A stretch of 18,754 bases of DNA from JAGVSZ01 sp019137045 (GCA_046347635.1 JAXMFT010000019.1:1-18754); one strand, 5' to 3'. Numbered from the stretch's first letter, positions 1-9,696 are shown. Translations and numbers: made by a program. The notes: generated by a model not told the origin, from the sequence alone.

Positions 1-171
1 GAGGCGCACTGGCGCGCCGGCCTCGAGGACTCGCGCCGCACGCTCGCGCAGCCCGGCGTGCTCGACCGCCCGAGCGCGGAGATCGGGGTCGTAACGCACG
101 ACGTGCACCGCATCGTCGACCCCGGTTCACGGGCGGGGCGGGCCCACGGAGCAACCGCACAAGGAGCCTGA
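1..171 (+). CDS. C-terminal end of a patatin-like phospholipase family (DUF3734) protein, partial
   Basis: Frame 1 is open from the first base to a TGA at 169-171, giving 56 residues of a gene whose start lies outside the window. The readable end starts EAHWRAGLEDSRRTL and continues with a short Arg/Gly-rich tail. The HWxAGxxDxxRTL pattern is what I recall from the C-terminal DUF3734 region of patatin-like proteins that often precede 3-hydroxybutyrate dehydrogenase genes in Proteobacteria. Such proteins are thought to act on lipids or on polyhydroxybutyrate granules, but the activity of this one cannot be judged from the tail. It stops 2 bp before the ATG of the dehydrogenase, so the two are very likely co-transcribed. 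The family assignment rests on a short motif and on the neighbour. Confidence 0.6.
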   Translation, partial: EAHWRAGLEDSRRTLAQPGVLDRPSAEIGVVTHDVHRIVDPGSRAGRAHGATAQGA

Positions 172-173
172 AC

Positions 174-956
174 ATGCGACTCGACGGGAAGACCGCGCTC
201 GTCACCGGCGCCGGGAGCGGCATCGGCAAGCACATCGCCGAGACGTTCGTGGCGGCGGGCGCGGCAGTCGTGATCGGCGATCTCGACGCCGGCCGCGCGA
301 CCGATCTCGCGGGGGTGCTGCGCGCGCGCGGCGGCCGCGCCCTCGGCGTGCGCATGGACGTCACGAGCGAGCAGGAAGTCGAGGGCGCAGTCGCCAAGAC
401 GCTCGCCGCGTTCGACCGCATCGACGTCCTGGTGTCGAACGCCGGGATCCAGATCGTCCACCCGCTCGAGCAGTTCCCGTTCGCGGAGTGGAAGACGCTG
501 CTCGCGGTGCATCTCGACGGCGCGTTCCTCGCCACGCGCGCGTGCCTGAAGCACATGTATGCGCGCGGCGGCGGCGGCACGATCCTCTACATGGGTTCCG
601 TGCACTCCAAGGAAGCCTCCCCGCTCAAGGCGCCGTACGTGACGGCCAAGCACGGTCTCGCCGGGCTGTGCAAGGTGGTGGCGAAGGAGGGTGCGGCGCA
701 TGGGGTGCGCACCAACATCATCTGTCCGGGATTCGTGCGCACCGCGCTGGTCGAGAAGCAGATTCCGGAGCAGGCAAGCGCCCTCGGCATCAGTCCAGCC
801 GAGGTCGTGAGCAAGGTGATGCTCAAGGAGACGGTCGACGGCGAGTTCACGACGCTCGACGACGTCGCCCAGGTCGCCCTCTTTCTCGCCACGTTCCCGT
901 CCAACGCCCTCACCGGACAGGCCGTCGTCGTCAGCCACGGTTGGCACATGGATTGA
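174..956 (+). CDS. bdhA: D-3-hydroxybutyrate dehydrogenase (short-chain dehydrogenase)
   Basis: This 260-residue protein is a classical short-chain dehydrogenase of the usual length. The nucleotide-binding motif TGAGSGIG is at residues 11-18, and Asp36 after the second strand suggests NAD rather than NADP. The NAG motif is at 89-91, and the catalytic set is Ser142, Tyr155 and Lys159 (YVTAK). The QIPEQA segment near 197-202 and the C-terminal SHGWHMD resemble 3-hydroxybutyrate dehydrogenases, which interconvert D-3-hydroxybutyrate and acetoacetate in the cytoplasm during use of polyhydroxybutyrate or ketone bodies. AAGGAG lies 7 bases before the ATG. The gene follows the patatin-like gene with a 2-bp gap and faces aconitase. 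Another SDR substrate is possible, but the context and C-terminus favour hydroxybutyrate. Confidence 0.88.
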   Translation: MRLDGKTALVTGAGSGIGKHIAETFVAAGAAVVIGDLDAGRATDLAGVLRARGGRALGVRMDVTSEQEVEGAVAKTLAAFDRIDVLVSNAGIQIVHPLEQFPFAEWKTLLAVHLDGAFLATRACLKHMYARGGGGTILYMGSVHSKEASPLKAPYVTAKHGLAGLCKVVAKEGAAHGVRTNIICPGFVRTALVEKQIPEQASALGISPAEVVSKVMLKETVDGEFTTLDDVAQVALFLATFPSNALTGQAVVVSHGWHMD

Positions 957-981
957 GCTTCCCCGACGCGCCCTTTGAGCC

Positions 982-1018
982 GCGGGCGTACTCGAATGCG
1001 CCCGCAGGGGTGAACCCC
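982..1018. terminator. hairpins between converging bdhA and aconitase genes
   Basis: GCGGGCG at 982-988 pairs with CGCCCGC at 999-1005 around a 10-base loop. A smaller GGGG-TGAA-CCCC hairpin follows at 1007-1018. The region lies between two converging stop codons and can fold on either strand, so it may act as a bidirectional terminator. There is no T-tract, so the call is structural only. Confidence 0.4.
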
Positions 1019-1112
1019 CCGCCGGCCGGGCCCTGCTACACGCGACGCGGACCGACGCGCTTGGCTCGCCGATGAGACGACGGCGGCGCCGCTCGTGCGC
1101 CTGCCAGGCCCC

Positions 1113-3974
<2,862 letters not shown>

Positions 3975-3992
3975 GGTCGCCTCCTGAAGTCT

Positions 3993-4016
3993 CGGCGCAC
4001 CGCTCGTGGTGCGCCG
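3993..4016 (-). terminator. perfect 9-bp hairpin between the flavoreductase and aconitase genes
   Basis: CGGCGCACC (3993-4001) and GGTGCGCCG (4008-4016) form a perfect stem with a 6-base loop, 9 bases upstream of the aconitase ribosome-binding site. It could end most transcripts from the upstream genes, protect a processed aconitase mRNA, or affect aconitase translation. No T-run follows, so a classical intrinsic terminator is not proven. Confidence 0.45.
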
Positions 4017-4095
4017 GCAACCGCATCATGCGCCGCGGCTGCGAGCCGGCGCACCGCACCGGCGCCCGGTTCCGCGCGTTGACCCGAGTGGCTGG

Positions 4096-4812
4096 TCAGT
4101 AGCCGGAGAATTCCTCGGTGCGGATGTTGTCTTCGTTCACCTTCGCCTCGGTCAGGATCTTCCTCATCGCGGCCACCATCGCCGCGGGTCCCGACAGGTA
4201 GTAGATCGGGGCCTGCATGTCCGGCACGTACTTCTGCAGCATCGCGCGGTTGATCAGGCCCGTCTCGGCCTTGCCGCCCGGCGCCTTGCCCTCGGCGACG
4301 ACGGAAACGAAGGTGAAGTTCGGGTTGCGGTCGGCGAACGTCAGCAGGTCGGACGTGAAGGCCGCGCTCTGCGCCGTCCGGTTCGCGTACAGCAGCGTGA
4401 TCTTGTGCGGCAGCTTCTGCCGCGTCGCGGCGGCGATGATGCTGCGCACGGGCGTGATGCCGATGCCGCCGGTCAGGTAGACCGCCGGCGTCGTCTGCGT
4501 CTTGTGCAGGGTGAAATCGCCGTACGGGGCGTCGAGCTTGACGGCGGCGCCCAGCGGCAGGTTCTTCAGGACGCGCTTGAACGCGGTGTCGCGCATGCGG
4601 GTCGCGATCATCAGGTCGCGATCGTCCGGCGCGCTCGCCAGCGAGAAGCCGCGCGTGTTGCCCTCGGCGTCCGTCTCCGGGGGGTTGATCAGGGTGAAAT
4701 CCCCGAACTGCCCGGCGCGGTACTCGAAGCCGGCGGGCTTCTCGAAGTGGAAGGCCATGGTCTCTTCGGCCACGCCTTCTTTCCGTAGCAGCTTGATGTT
4801 GGATACCGGCAT
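4096..4812 (-). CDS. FAD-dependent oxidoreductase of the ferredoxin-NADP reductase fold, without its own iron-sulfur domain
   Basis: The 238-residue product has the two-domain ferredoxin-reductase fold and nothing else. The FAD-binding RGFS motif (RxxS) is at 54-57, the NAD(P)-binding GGIGITP at 115-121, an SGPAAM motif matching the usual C/SGPxxM at 207-212, and EEFSGY at the C-terminus. There is no globin or 2Fe-2S domain, so it should pass electrons from NAD(P)H to a separate acceptor. The start at MPVSNIKLL is chosen because GAGGAG lies 7 bases upstream and the reading frame above it is Arg/Ala-rich shadow sequence. It lies 134 bp downstream of the exported-protein gene on the same strand. 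Its partner is unknown, and the exported protein could be reached only if the reductase faced the periplasm, which it shows no signal to do. Confidence 0.82.
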   Translation of the reverse strand: MPVSNIKLLRKEGVAEETMAFHFEKPAGFEYRAGQFGDFTLINPPETDAEGNTRGFSLASAPDDRDLMIATRMRDTAFKRVLKNLPLGAAVKLDAPYGDFTLHKTQTTPAVYLTGGIGITPVRSIIAAATRQKLPHKITLLYANRTAQSAAFTSDLLTFADRNPNFTFVSVVAEGKAPGGKAETGLINRAMLQKYVPDMQAPIYYLSGPAAMVAAMRKILTEAKVNEDNIRTEEFSGY

Positions 4813-4905
4813 TTTTCCGCTCCTCGATCGATGCTTGCGCGCCGCCGGATCGGTCGCGGTGGCGCGCGGACCGGCGCACGGGACCGCGCGCCGCGCGCGG
4901 CAGCC

Positions 4906-4934
4906 GGCTCGCCCCCGGGCATCGGGAGCGAGCC
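4906..4934 (-). terminator. hairpin just after the exported-protein gene
   Basis: GGCTCGC (4906-4912) pairs with GCGAGCC (4928-4934). After one mismatch, CCCG pairs with CGGG around a GGCAT loop. It starts 13 bases past the stop codon of the exported protein on the minus strand, where a terminator or mRNA-stabilising hairpin is expected. It could make the exported-protein message more abundant than the reductase message. No T-run is present. Confidence 0.45.
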
Positions 4935-4946
4935 GCGCGGCCGCGC

Positions 4947-5621
4947 TCAATGGAAGGACGCGAGCTTCACTTCCTTCATCCCCAGCGCCTGCGCCACGTC
5001 ATACATGGCCTGGTTGGTGATGCGGTGGATGGTGGCGTCGTAGTCGCCGCCCTGCTTGGCGTTGATCTGGGTCATCACCTCGTTGTGCCCCTTGTGCGAG
5101 AAGGCGACGTCGTAGAACCGCCCGGCCCAGAACGTGCCGTCGGGCGCGGTGCCGGCCTTCACCAGCGCCTTGGCGAGCTCCGCGCCGTGAAGATTCGCCG
5201 GCGCGGCCGGCAGCTCGATCTCCTCCGCCTGCAGGTACTTCACCGCCAGGCCGACGGCGACGTCCGAGCCGGCGATCCAGTCGTGCACGTTCTTCGCGCC
5301 GTACTGCTTCGTCAGCTTCGCGACCTCGGCCTTGACGGTCTTCTCGCCCAGCATCGAGACCAGCGCCTTCTCGAAGCTGAAGTGCTGCGCGCCCCCGCCC
5401 GCCTTCAGGAGCGCGGCGGTCGCCTCGAGCGCGGGCTTGCCGAGATAGGCGGGCCCGCCGTACCAGTTCATCTGCGCGCCGTGCTCCGCCGTTGCGGCGG
5501 CGGCCGGCCCGGCGGGCGCGGTCCGATTGGCTTCCTGGGCGGCCAGCGCGCCGCCCGCCACGCACAAGGCCGCAGCCGCGGCGGCAGCGGTTAGTCGTCG
5601 GGTCGACATGAGACGTTTCAT
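4947..5621 (-). CDS. exported protein of unknown function, conserved-looking
   Basis: The 224-residue product begins MKRLMSTRRL, followed by an alanine-rich hydrophobic stretch and a likely signal-peptidase site after about residue 27 (GGALA-A). The mature protein has a stretch with LLKAGGGAQHFSFEKAL, DWIAGSD, GTFWAGRFYD, SHKGHNEVMTQI and NQAMYDVAQALGM segments. It is predicted helical, with several histidines near the C-terminus. There is no CxxCH, so it is not a c-type cytochrome, and no cysteine in the mature part. I do not recognise a named family. AAGGAG sits 7 bases before the ATG. The gene is first in the operon with the flavoreductase and is divergent from the oxidase operon, sharing its control region. 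A periplasmic redox or sensor role is possible but is only guilt by association. Confidence 0.75.
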   Translation of the reverse strand: MKRLMSTRRLTAAAAAAALCVAGGALAAQEANRTAPAGPAAAATAEHGAQMNWYGGPAYLGKPALEATAALLKAGGGAQHFSFEKALVSMLGEKTVKAEVAKLTKQYGAKNVHDWIAGSDVAVGLAVKYLQAEEIELPAAPANLHGAELAKALVKAGTAPDGTFWAGRFYDVAFSHKGHNEVMTQINAKQGGDYDATIHRITNQAMYDVAQALGMKEVKLASFH

Positions 5622-5800
5622 GATCCTGCTCCTTTCCTGATCGTTGGGAAGACCGCGCCCGCCCCGCGGGCGCCGGGTCGCGCGCCGCGCCGCCCGGGGT
5701 CGACCGGACGGGGGCGGCACTTGGCGATAGTTTTCAAGAACCTGCCACCGCTCCGGTGAGCGGCGCCGGGCGCGCTTCCCGCGCGCGTGCGAACAGGCTC

Positions 5801-5830
5801 TTGCATATATATCGCGGTACGACGTATTAT
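5801..5830 (+). promoter_or_regulatory. probable promoter for the cbb3-like oxidase operon
   Basis: TTGCAT (5801-5806) and TATTAT (5825-5830) are 18 bases apart on the plus strand. The operator-like site at 5811-5822 lies in the spacer, so a bound repressor would block polymerase. The -10 overlaps that of the opposite promoter, so the two directions probably compete. Confidence 0.5.
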
Positions 5831-5844
5831 ATATCTGAACACGA
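5811..5844. promoter_or_regulatory. putative MarR operator pair at the oxidase/exported-protein divergent promoter
   Basis: The first site, ATCGCGGTACGA at 5811-5822, has TCG...CGA arms. A weaker copy, ATCTGAACACGA, begins exactly 22 bp later at 5833-5844. The first lies 3 bp from the minus-strand -10 and the second 1 bp from its other side. The same layout occurs at 15780-15813 upstream of the second MarR gene. Binding by the MarR proteins of this window is inferred. Confidence 0.5.
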
Positions 5845-5855
5845 TGTAACGACAA
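5826..5855 (-). promoter_or_regulatory. sigma70-type promoter for the exported-protein/flavoreductase operon
   Basis: On the minus strand, TTGTCG (5850-5855) and a perfect TATAAT (5826-5831) are separated by 18 bases. Transcription would begin near 5819 and run towards the gene starting at 5621. The spacer and the start region carry the two operator-like sites at 5833-5844 and 5811-5822. Confidence 0.65.
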
Positions 5856-5980
5856 GCGCGTGACGCATCCGGCGGAGGCGCGCGGCGCTGACCGGGGTGG
5901 CCTGCGGCGCGGGTGCGACGAGGCCGCGCACCGGCGGGCGCACCGCGCACGTGGCCGCCGGCGGCGGAGGAGCACGAATC

Positions 5981-7396
5981 ATGGAGACTGTCGCCACGGC
6001 GCCGGGGACGGCGCTGCGGGAAGCGGACGAGCGCGCGCTCGCGCGCATCTTCAGCGCCTACGTCGCCAGCGCCACGCTGTGGCTGTTGTTCGCCACCGCG
6101 GTGGGCGTGCTGCTCGCCTACAAGTTCGGCGCGCCCGAGTTCGGACCCGGGGCCTGGCTGACGTTCGGGCGGCTGCGCCCCATCCACACCAATGCGACCT
6201 TCTACGGCTGGGCCAGCGTGGCGCTGGTCGGGCTCGCCTATTACGTTGCCGCGCGCAGCTCGCGCGCGGCCCTGTACAGCGCGAAGCTCGCCTGGGTAGG
6301 GCTCGCGCTCTTCAACGCGGCCGCGCTGGCCGGCACGATCGCGCTCGATCTCGGCTTCAACGACGGCAACCTCGAGTACCGGGAATGGCCCTGGCCGGTG
6401 CGCCTCGTCTTCCTCGCCGCGCTGGTGGTCACCGCCTGGAACCTGCTCGGCACCGTCGCGCGGCGCAGCACCGCGGACATCTACCTCTCCAACTGGTACA
6501 CGATCGGCGGCGTGCTGTGGACCTGCATCATCGCGGTCGTGGCGATCCTGCCGTGGTACCAGTACGGTCTCGGCCAGGTGTCGGTGTCGGGGTACTACAT
6601 GCACAACGCGGTCGGCATGTGGTTCACGCCGCTCGCGCTGGGCATCTTCTACTACGCGCTGCCGAAGCTCCTCAGCCGCCCGATCTATTCCTATGCGCTG
6701 GGCGTGTTCGCGTTCTGGACCAACCTCGTCTTCTACCCGATCATCGGCGCGCACCACTTCCTGTTCAGCCCGCTGCCCTGGTGGCTGCAGACCACCGCCA
6801 TCGTGTTCAGCGTGGCCATGCTGGTGCCGGTGTGGGGCGGCAGCGCCAATTTCATCCTCACCATGCGCGGCCGGCTGCGCGACCTGGTCCATTCGTACCC
6901 GCTGATGTTCATCTTCGTCGGCGTGGTCGGCTATCTGGTCGGCTCCACCCAGGGCACCTTCGAGGCCTTCCGCTCGCTGCAGGAGGTGTGGCACCTGACC
7001 AACTACACGATCGGGCACTCGCACCTCACCATGTACGGGTTCGTCTCCTTCGCGGTCTGGGGCGGGATCTACGCGCTGCTGCCGCTCGCCACCGGCAGGC
7101 CGCCGCCCCAGATCGGACTGAGCCTGCATTTCTGGATGGCGGTGGTCGGGAGCTTCATCTACGTCATCTCGCTCTCGATCGGCGGCACACTGCAGGGACT
7201 GGACTGGATGCGCGGGCTGCCGTTCATCCAGTCGGTCGTGGACATGCAGCCGTACTACGTCTGGCGCGGGGTCGGCGGCCTGCTCATGTTCCTGAGCCAT
7301 GTCGTGTTCGCGTGGAACGTCTGGCGCATGACCTGCGGCGGCGCCGGCCTGGGTGCGCGCCGCGGCGCCGTGCGCACCGGAGAGGCCACGGCGTGA
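5981..7396 (+). CDS. ccoN: cbb3-type cytochrome c oxidase subunit I (CcoN-like catalytic subunit)
   Basis: This 471-residue, roughly 12-helix membrane protein is the catalytic subunit of a C-family heme-copper oxidase, which reduces oxygen to water. By comparison with Pseudomonas stutzeri CcoN, low-spin heme ligands are His69 and His348, the high-spin heme ligand is His346 (GHSHLTMYGF), and CuB ligands are His208 (MHNAVGMW), His258 and His259. The cross-linking tyrosine of C-type oxidases is present as Tyr252, six residues before the first His of the HH pair, which argues against a nitric oxide reductase. GGAGGAG lies 8 bases before the chosen ATG. In-frame sequence upstream of that ATG looks non-coding. 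The stop overlaps the start of the next gene (GTGA), indicating translational coupling. Confidence 0.93.
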   Translation: METVATAPGTALREADERALARIFSAYVASATLWLLFATAVGVLLAYKFGAPEFGPGAWLTFGRLRPIHTNATFYGWASVALVGLAYYVAARSSRAALYSAKLAWVGLALFNAAALAGTIALDLGFNDGNLEYREWPWPVRLVFLAALVVTAWNLLGTVARRSTADIYLSNWYTIGGVLWTCIIAVVAILPWYQYGLGQVSVSGYYMHNAVGMWFTPLALGIFYYALPKLLSRPIYSYALGVFAFWTNLVFYPIIGAHHFLFSPLPWWLQTTAIVFSVAMLVPVWGGSANFILTMRGRLRDLVHSYPLMFIFVGVVGYLVGSTQGTFEAFRSLQEVWHLTNYTIGHSHLTMYGFVSFAVWGGIYALLPLATGRPPPQIGLSLHFWMAVVGSFIYVISLSIGGTLQGLDWMRGLPFIQSVVDMQPYYVWRGVGGLLMFLSHVVFAWNVWRMTCGGAGLGARRGAVRTGEATA

Positions 7397-8370
7397 ACAA
7401 GCTCGTGCTCATCGCCGGGGGCTCGACGCTCGTGTACGCGGTGCTCGCCGTCGTGATGGGCGTCCTGCCCGGCATCGAGCTCTCCGGGACGCCCCCGGGC
7501 CCCGGCGTCGAGCCGCTCACCGCGCTGCAGGCCGAGGGGCGCGACGTGTACGTCGCCAACGGGTGCAGCTACTGCCATACGCAGCAGGTGCGCCCGTTGC
7601 CGCAGGACAAGGTCTTCGGACGCCCGTCCGCGCCGGGGGACTTCGCCTACCAGACGCCGGAGGTGCTCGGCTCCGCGCGCACCGGACCCGACCTGACGAA
7701 CGTCGGGGCGCGCCAGCCGAGCTCGGTCTGGCAGCTCATCCACCTGTACAACCCGCGCGCCGTCGTGCCCGAATCGATCATGCCGTCGTTCGACTGGATG
7801 TTCCGGGTGGTCGACGCGGCGCCGCCGGGCGTTGCGCCGGTGCCCGTGCCCCAGGCCTACGCCCCCGCGCACGGCGTCGTCGTGCCGGGGCGCCAGGCGG
7901 AGGTGCTGGTCGCCTACCTCCTGTCGTTGAAGCAGCCGGAATTGCCCGGCAGCCCCGCCGCAGGGGCGGCCGGCGCCAGTGCCGGCGCGCCGCCGGCGGC
8001 GAGCGCCGCCGCCGCGGCGCCCGCGAGCGCGAGCGACGACGCCGCCAAGGGGCGGGCCCTGTTCGTGACCCACTGCGAGGCCTGCCACCAGGCGAACGGA
8101 GAGGGGATTCCGGGCGCGTTCCCGCCGCTCAAGGGCAACGCCGTGGTCAACGACGCCGACGCGACGAAGCACATCCAGGTCCTGCTCCACGGGCTGCAGG
8201 GCAGCACGATCGGCGGTGTCGCCTACTCGAGCCCGATGCCGTCCTTCGCCGGTCTGCTCGGCGACGCCGACATCGCCCGCATCATCGACTACGAGCGCAG
8301 CGCCTGGGGCAACCACGGCACGCCGGTGACGGCGGCGCAGGTCGCCGCCGAGCGCGCCAAGGGCAGGTAG
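7393..8370 (+). CDS. ccoO: CcoO-type membrane cytochrome c fused to a second cytochrome c domain
   Basis: The 325-residue protein starts with a GTG overlapping the CcoN stop. An N-terminal membrane anchor (about 4-26) is followed by a CcoO-like monoheme domain with CSYCHTQQVRP (heme Cys58, Cys61, His62) and a likely axial Met130. An Ala/Pro/Gly-rich linker spans about 186-216. A second class I cytochrome c domain follows with CEACH at 228-232, NGEGIPGAFPPLKGN after it, and a likely axial Met282 (PMPSF). In standard cbb3 operons the second and third hemes are on a separate CcoP. Here one extra heme is attached to CcoO and no ccoP gene is seen in the window, so this subunit probably receives electrons from soluble cytochrome c and passes them to CcoN. 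Confidence 0.9.
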   Translation: MNKLVLIAGGSTLVYAVLAVVMGVLPGIELSGTPPGPGVEPLTALQAEGRDVYVANGCSYCHTQQVRPLPQDKVFGRPSAPGDFAYQTPEVLGSARTGPDLTNVGARQPSSVWQLIHLYNPRAVVPESIMPSFDWMFRVVDAAPPGVAPVPVPQAYAPAHGVVVPGRQAEVLVAYLLSLKQPELPGSPAAGAAGASAGAPPAASAAAAAPASASDDAAKGRALFVTHCEACHQANGEGIPGAFPPLKGNAVVNDADATKHIQVLLHGLQGSTIGGVAYSSPMPSFAGLLGDADIARIIDYERSAWGNHGTPVTAAQVAAERAKGR

Positions 8371-8384
8371 GGACGGAGATCGTC

Positions 8385-8549
8385 ATGCAGCACGAGCTGA
8401 TCGGTCCGCTCTGGGGCAACGTCGTCATCGTCGCGCTGGCCGGCCTGGTCACCGTCGCATGCTTCGTGGTGATGTTCCGGCTGCTGCTGCGCCCGGGCGA
8501 GACCGACCGACGGCACCCGAAGCACGACATCCTGCGTGACGACCACTGA
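8385..8549 (+). CDS. small single-helix membrane protein, CcoQ-like
   Basis: The 54-residue product has one transmembrane helix (about 12-35) followed by a short charged tail, RPGETDRRHPKHDIL. It lies 14 bp after the cytochrome subunit and 14 bp before the next oxidase-cluster gene. A GGAG sequence is 6 bases before the ATG. Size, topology and position fit CcoQ, the small assembly or stability subunit of cbb3 oxidases, but sequence similarity in such short proteins is weak evidence. Confidence 0.65.
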   Translation: MQHELIGPLWGNVVIVALAGLVTVACFVVMFRLLLRPGETDRRHPKHDILRDDH

Positions 8550-8563
8550 AGCGAGGTGAACCC

Positions 8564-9007
8564 GTGGACAAGCCCCGCGTGCGCGTTTTTCTCGACGACG
8601 ACCCGCAGCCCATCATCGACCAGGAGCTGCCGGGCGACGTCACGCTCGACACGCGCGGCATCGCGGACGGACCGCACCGGCTGCGGATCCGGGCGCAGGG
8701 CCACGACGGCCGCGAGGGCATCGAGGAGATCCCGTTCGAGGTGCACAACGGGCCGGGGATCATCGTGTCCGGCCTGCGTCCCCACTCGATCCGGCGCGGC
8801 ACGGTGCGCTTCACGGTGGACGCCTTCAGCACCGACGATCCGTTCGATCCGCGCCGGGCCGAGGCGCGCTCGTCGATCCCGGTCTGGGTGTGGGTGATGT
8901 CGCTCTTCGTCGTGGCGTGGGCGGTGTGGTACGCGGCGCGCATGTGGGACGTGCCGCAAGCGTACGCGCAGACGCCGACCTACCGCAGCCAGGCGCCCGC
9001 CCGCTAG
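8564..9007 (+). CDS. membrane-anchored protein of unknown function in the oxidase cluster
   Basis: The 147-residue product starts with GTG after GAGGTGA. Residues 1-100 look beta-rich (VRVFLDDD, VTLDT, HRLRIRAQGHDG, IPFEVHNGPGI, VRFTVDAF), suggesting an immunoglobulin-like sandwich. A tryptophan-rich transmembrane helix lies at about 106-124, followed by a short tail. There is no signal peptide and no CxxCH. Arginines precede the helix (DPRRAEARSS), which by the positive-inside rule would place the N-terminal domain in the cytoplasm, though this is not certain. It is last in the oxidase operon and may be an accessory or assembly subunit. I cannot name a family with confidence. Confidence 0.7.
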   Translation: MDKPRVRVFLDDDPQPIIDQELPGDVTLDTRGIADGPHRLRIRAQGHDGREGIEEIPFEVHNGPGIIVSGLRPHSIRRGTVRFTVDAFSTDDPFDPRRAEARSSIPVWVWVMSLFVVAWAVWYAARMWDVPQAYAQTPTYRSQAPAR

Positions 9008-9079
9008 CCGCTGCGCCGCGCGCGGTCCCGGCGCGACGGGCCCGGCCGCTGCTGCCCCGGGGCCGCATGCGGCGATTCC

Positions 9080-9119
9080 ATCGCGACACGAGACAATTCG
9101 CCCGCGCGTGCGATATAGT
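9080..9119 (+). promoter_or_regulatory. putative promoter and MarR operator upstream of the first MarR gene
   Basis: ATCGCGACACGA at 9080-9091 matches the operator-like element at 5811-5822 in 10 of 12 positions. A half-site TGCGA ends at 9113, exactly 22 bp after the CGA that ends the first element. A -10-like TATAGT follows at 9114-9119. The -35 (near 9091-9096, AGACAA) is poor, so the promoter may be weak. The arrangement suggests autoregulation by the MarR protein starting at 9169. Confidence 0.4.
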
Positions 9120-9168
9120 GCGCGGCCCCGCGGGCCGGGCGTCCGGCCCGGCGACGGACGCCCCGCAC

Positions 9169-9621
9169 ATGACGACCCGACCGCGCCGCCACCGGGCGGA
9201 GCTCGACGCCGGCGAGTACGCCACGCTCGCCGCCTTCCGCTACGCGCTGCGCAGCTTCCTGCGCTTCAGCGAGACGGCCGCCGCGCGCGAAGGGCTGAGC
9301 GCCCAGCATCACCAGGCGCTGCTGGTGGTGCGCGCGGCGCCCGACGGCGCGGAAGTGACGATCAACGAGCTGGCGCGACAGCTCCTGATCAAGCACAACA
9401 GCGCCGTCGGGCTGGTCGATCGGCTGGTCAAGCAGGGATTGCTCGCGCGCGCTCCGTCCAGCGTGGACGCACGCAAGGTGAACCTCCGGCTGACCGCGCG
9501 GGGAGCGCGGGTGCTCGGCCGCCTCGCCGACATCCATCGCCACGAGCTCGAGCGCGTCGGGCCGCAGCTGCGGGAGCTGCTGCGGCAGATCACGGCGGCG
9601 ACCGAGCGGAACGGGCGCTGA
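9169..9621 (+). CDS. MarR family transcriptional regulator, copy 1
   Basis: The 150-residue product is a typical MarR dimer with a winged helix. The dimerisation helix is around 15-36 (FRYALRSFLRFSE), the helix-turn-helix around 64-92 (VTINELARQLLIKHNSAVGLVDRL) and the wing around 98-112 (DARKVNLRLTARG). It has no cysteine, so thiol oxidation cannot be its signal. The ATG at 9169 is chosen because it starts just before the conserved domain. Its ribosome-binding site is weak, and an upstream in-frame ATG at 9067 is a less likely alternative. It follows the oxidase operon by 161 bp and is about two-thirds identical to the MarR protein at 15853-16347. Confidence 0.88.
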   Translation: MTTRPRRHRAELDAGEYATLAAFRYALRSFLRFSETAAAREGLSAQHHQALLVVRAAPDGAEVTINELARQLLIKHNSAVGLVDRLVKQGLLARAPSSVDARKVNLRLTARGARVLGRLADIHRHELERVGPQLRELLRQITAATERNGR

Positions 9622-9638
9622 CCCGGCCGCCCCGGGCG

Positions 9639-9654
9639 CGGCGCTCCGGCGCCG
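9639..9654. terminator. short GC hairpin between converging MarR and livF genes
   Basis: CGGCGC (9639-9644) and GCGCCG (9649-9654) pair around a TCCG loop, between converging stop codons at 9621 and 9697. A short bidirectional terminator is plausible. It has no T-tract. Confidence 0.3.
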
Positions 9655-9696
9655 TCGCGCGCACCGCCTCGTTGCGCACGCCGTCGTCAGCGTGCG

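Larger units (their letters stand above)
5622..5980. promoter_or_regulatory. divergent control region between the exported-protein operon and the cbb3-like oxidase operon
   Basis: This 359-bp gene-free stretch holds an AT-rich island at about 5801-5855 inside otherwise very GC-rich DNA. The island contains a promoter for each direction and two copies of a putative operator, described separately. To the left lies a roughly 190-base leader for the exported-protein gene, including a perfect CCGCTC-CGGT-GAGCGG hairpin at 5748-5763. To the right lies a leader of about 140 bases ending in a strong ribosome-binding site for the oxidase. I see no FNR/Anr box of the TTGAT-N4-ATCAA type. Confidence 0.7.

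Noticed and set aside
4813..4950. N-terminal extension of the flavoreductase to 284 residues
   Set aside because: The extension is Arg/Ala-rich, overlaps a hairpin and lacks a ribosome-binding site, whereas the internal ATG at 4812 has GAGGAG at the right distance.
4947..5621. Exported protein as a cytochrome c or truncated globin
   Set aside because: There is no CxxCH motif, and I could not align it to the globin pattern of conserved Phe and proximal His.
5801..5860. FNR/Anr box for the cbb3-like oxidase promoter
   Set aside because: No TTGAT-N4-ATCAA-like palindrome is present in 5622-5980. The only candidates share just TTG and lack the second arm.
5981..7396. Nitric oxide reductase NorB instead of an oxidase
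   Set aside because: Tyr252 six residues before the HH pair matches the C-family oxidase cross-link tyrosine, and the next gene is CcoO-like with the CHTQQVRP motif.
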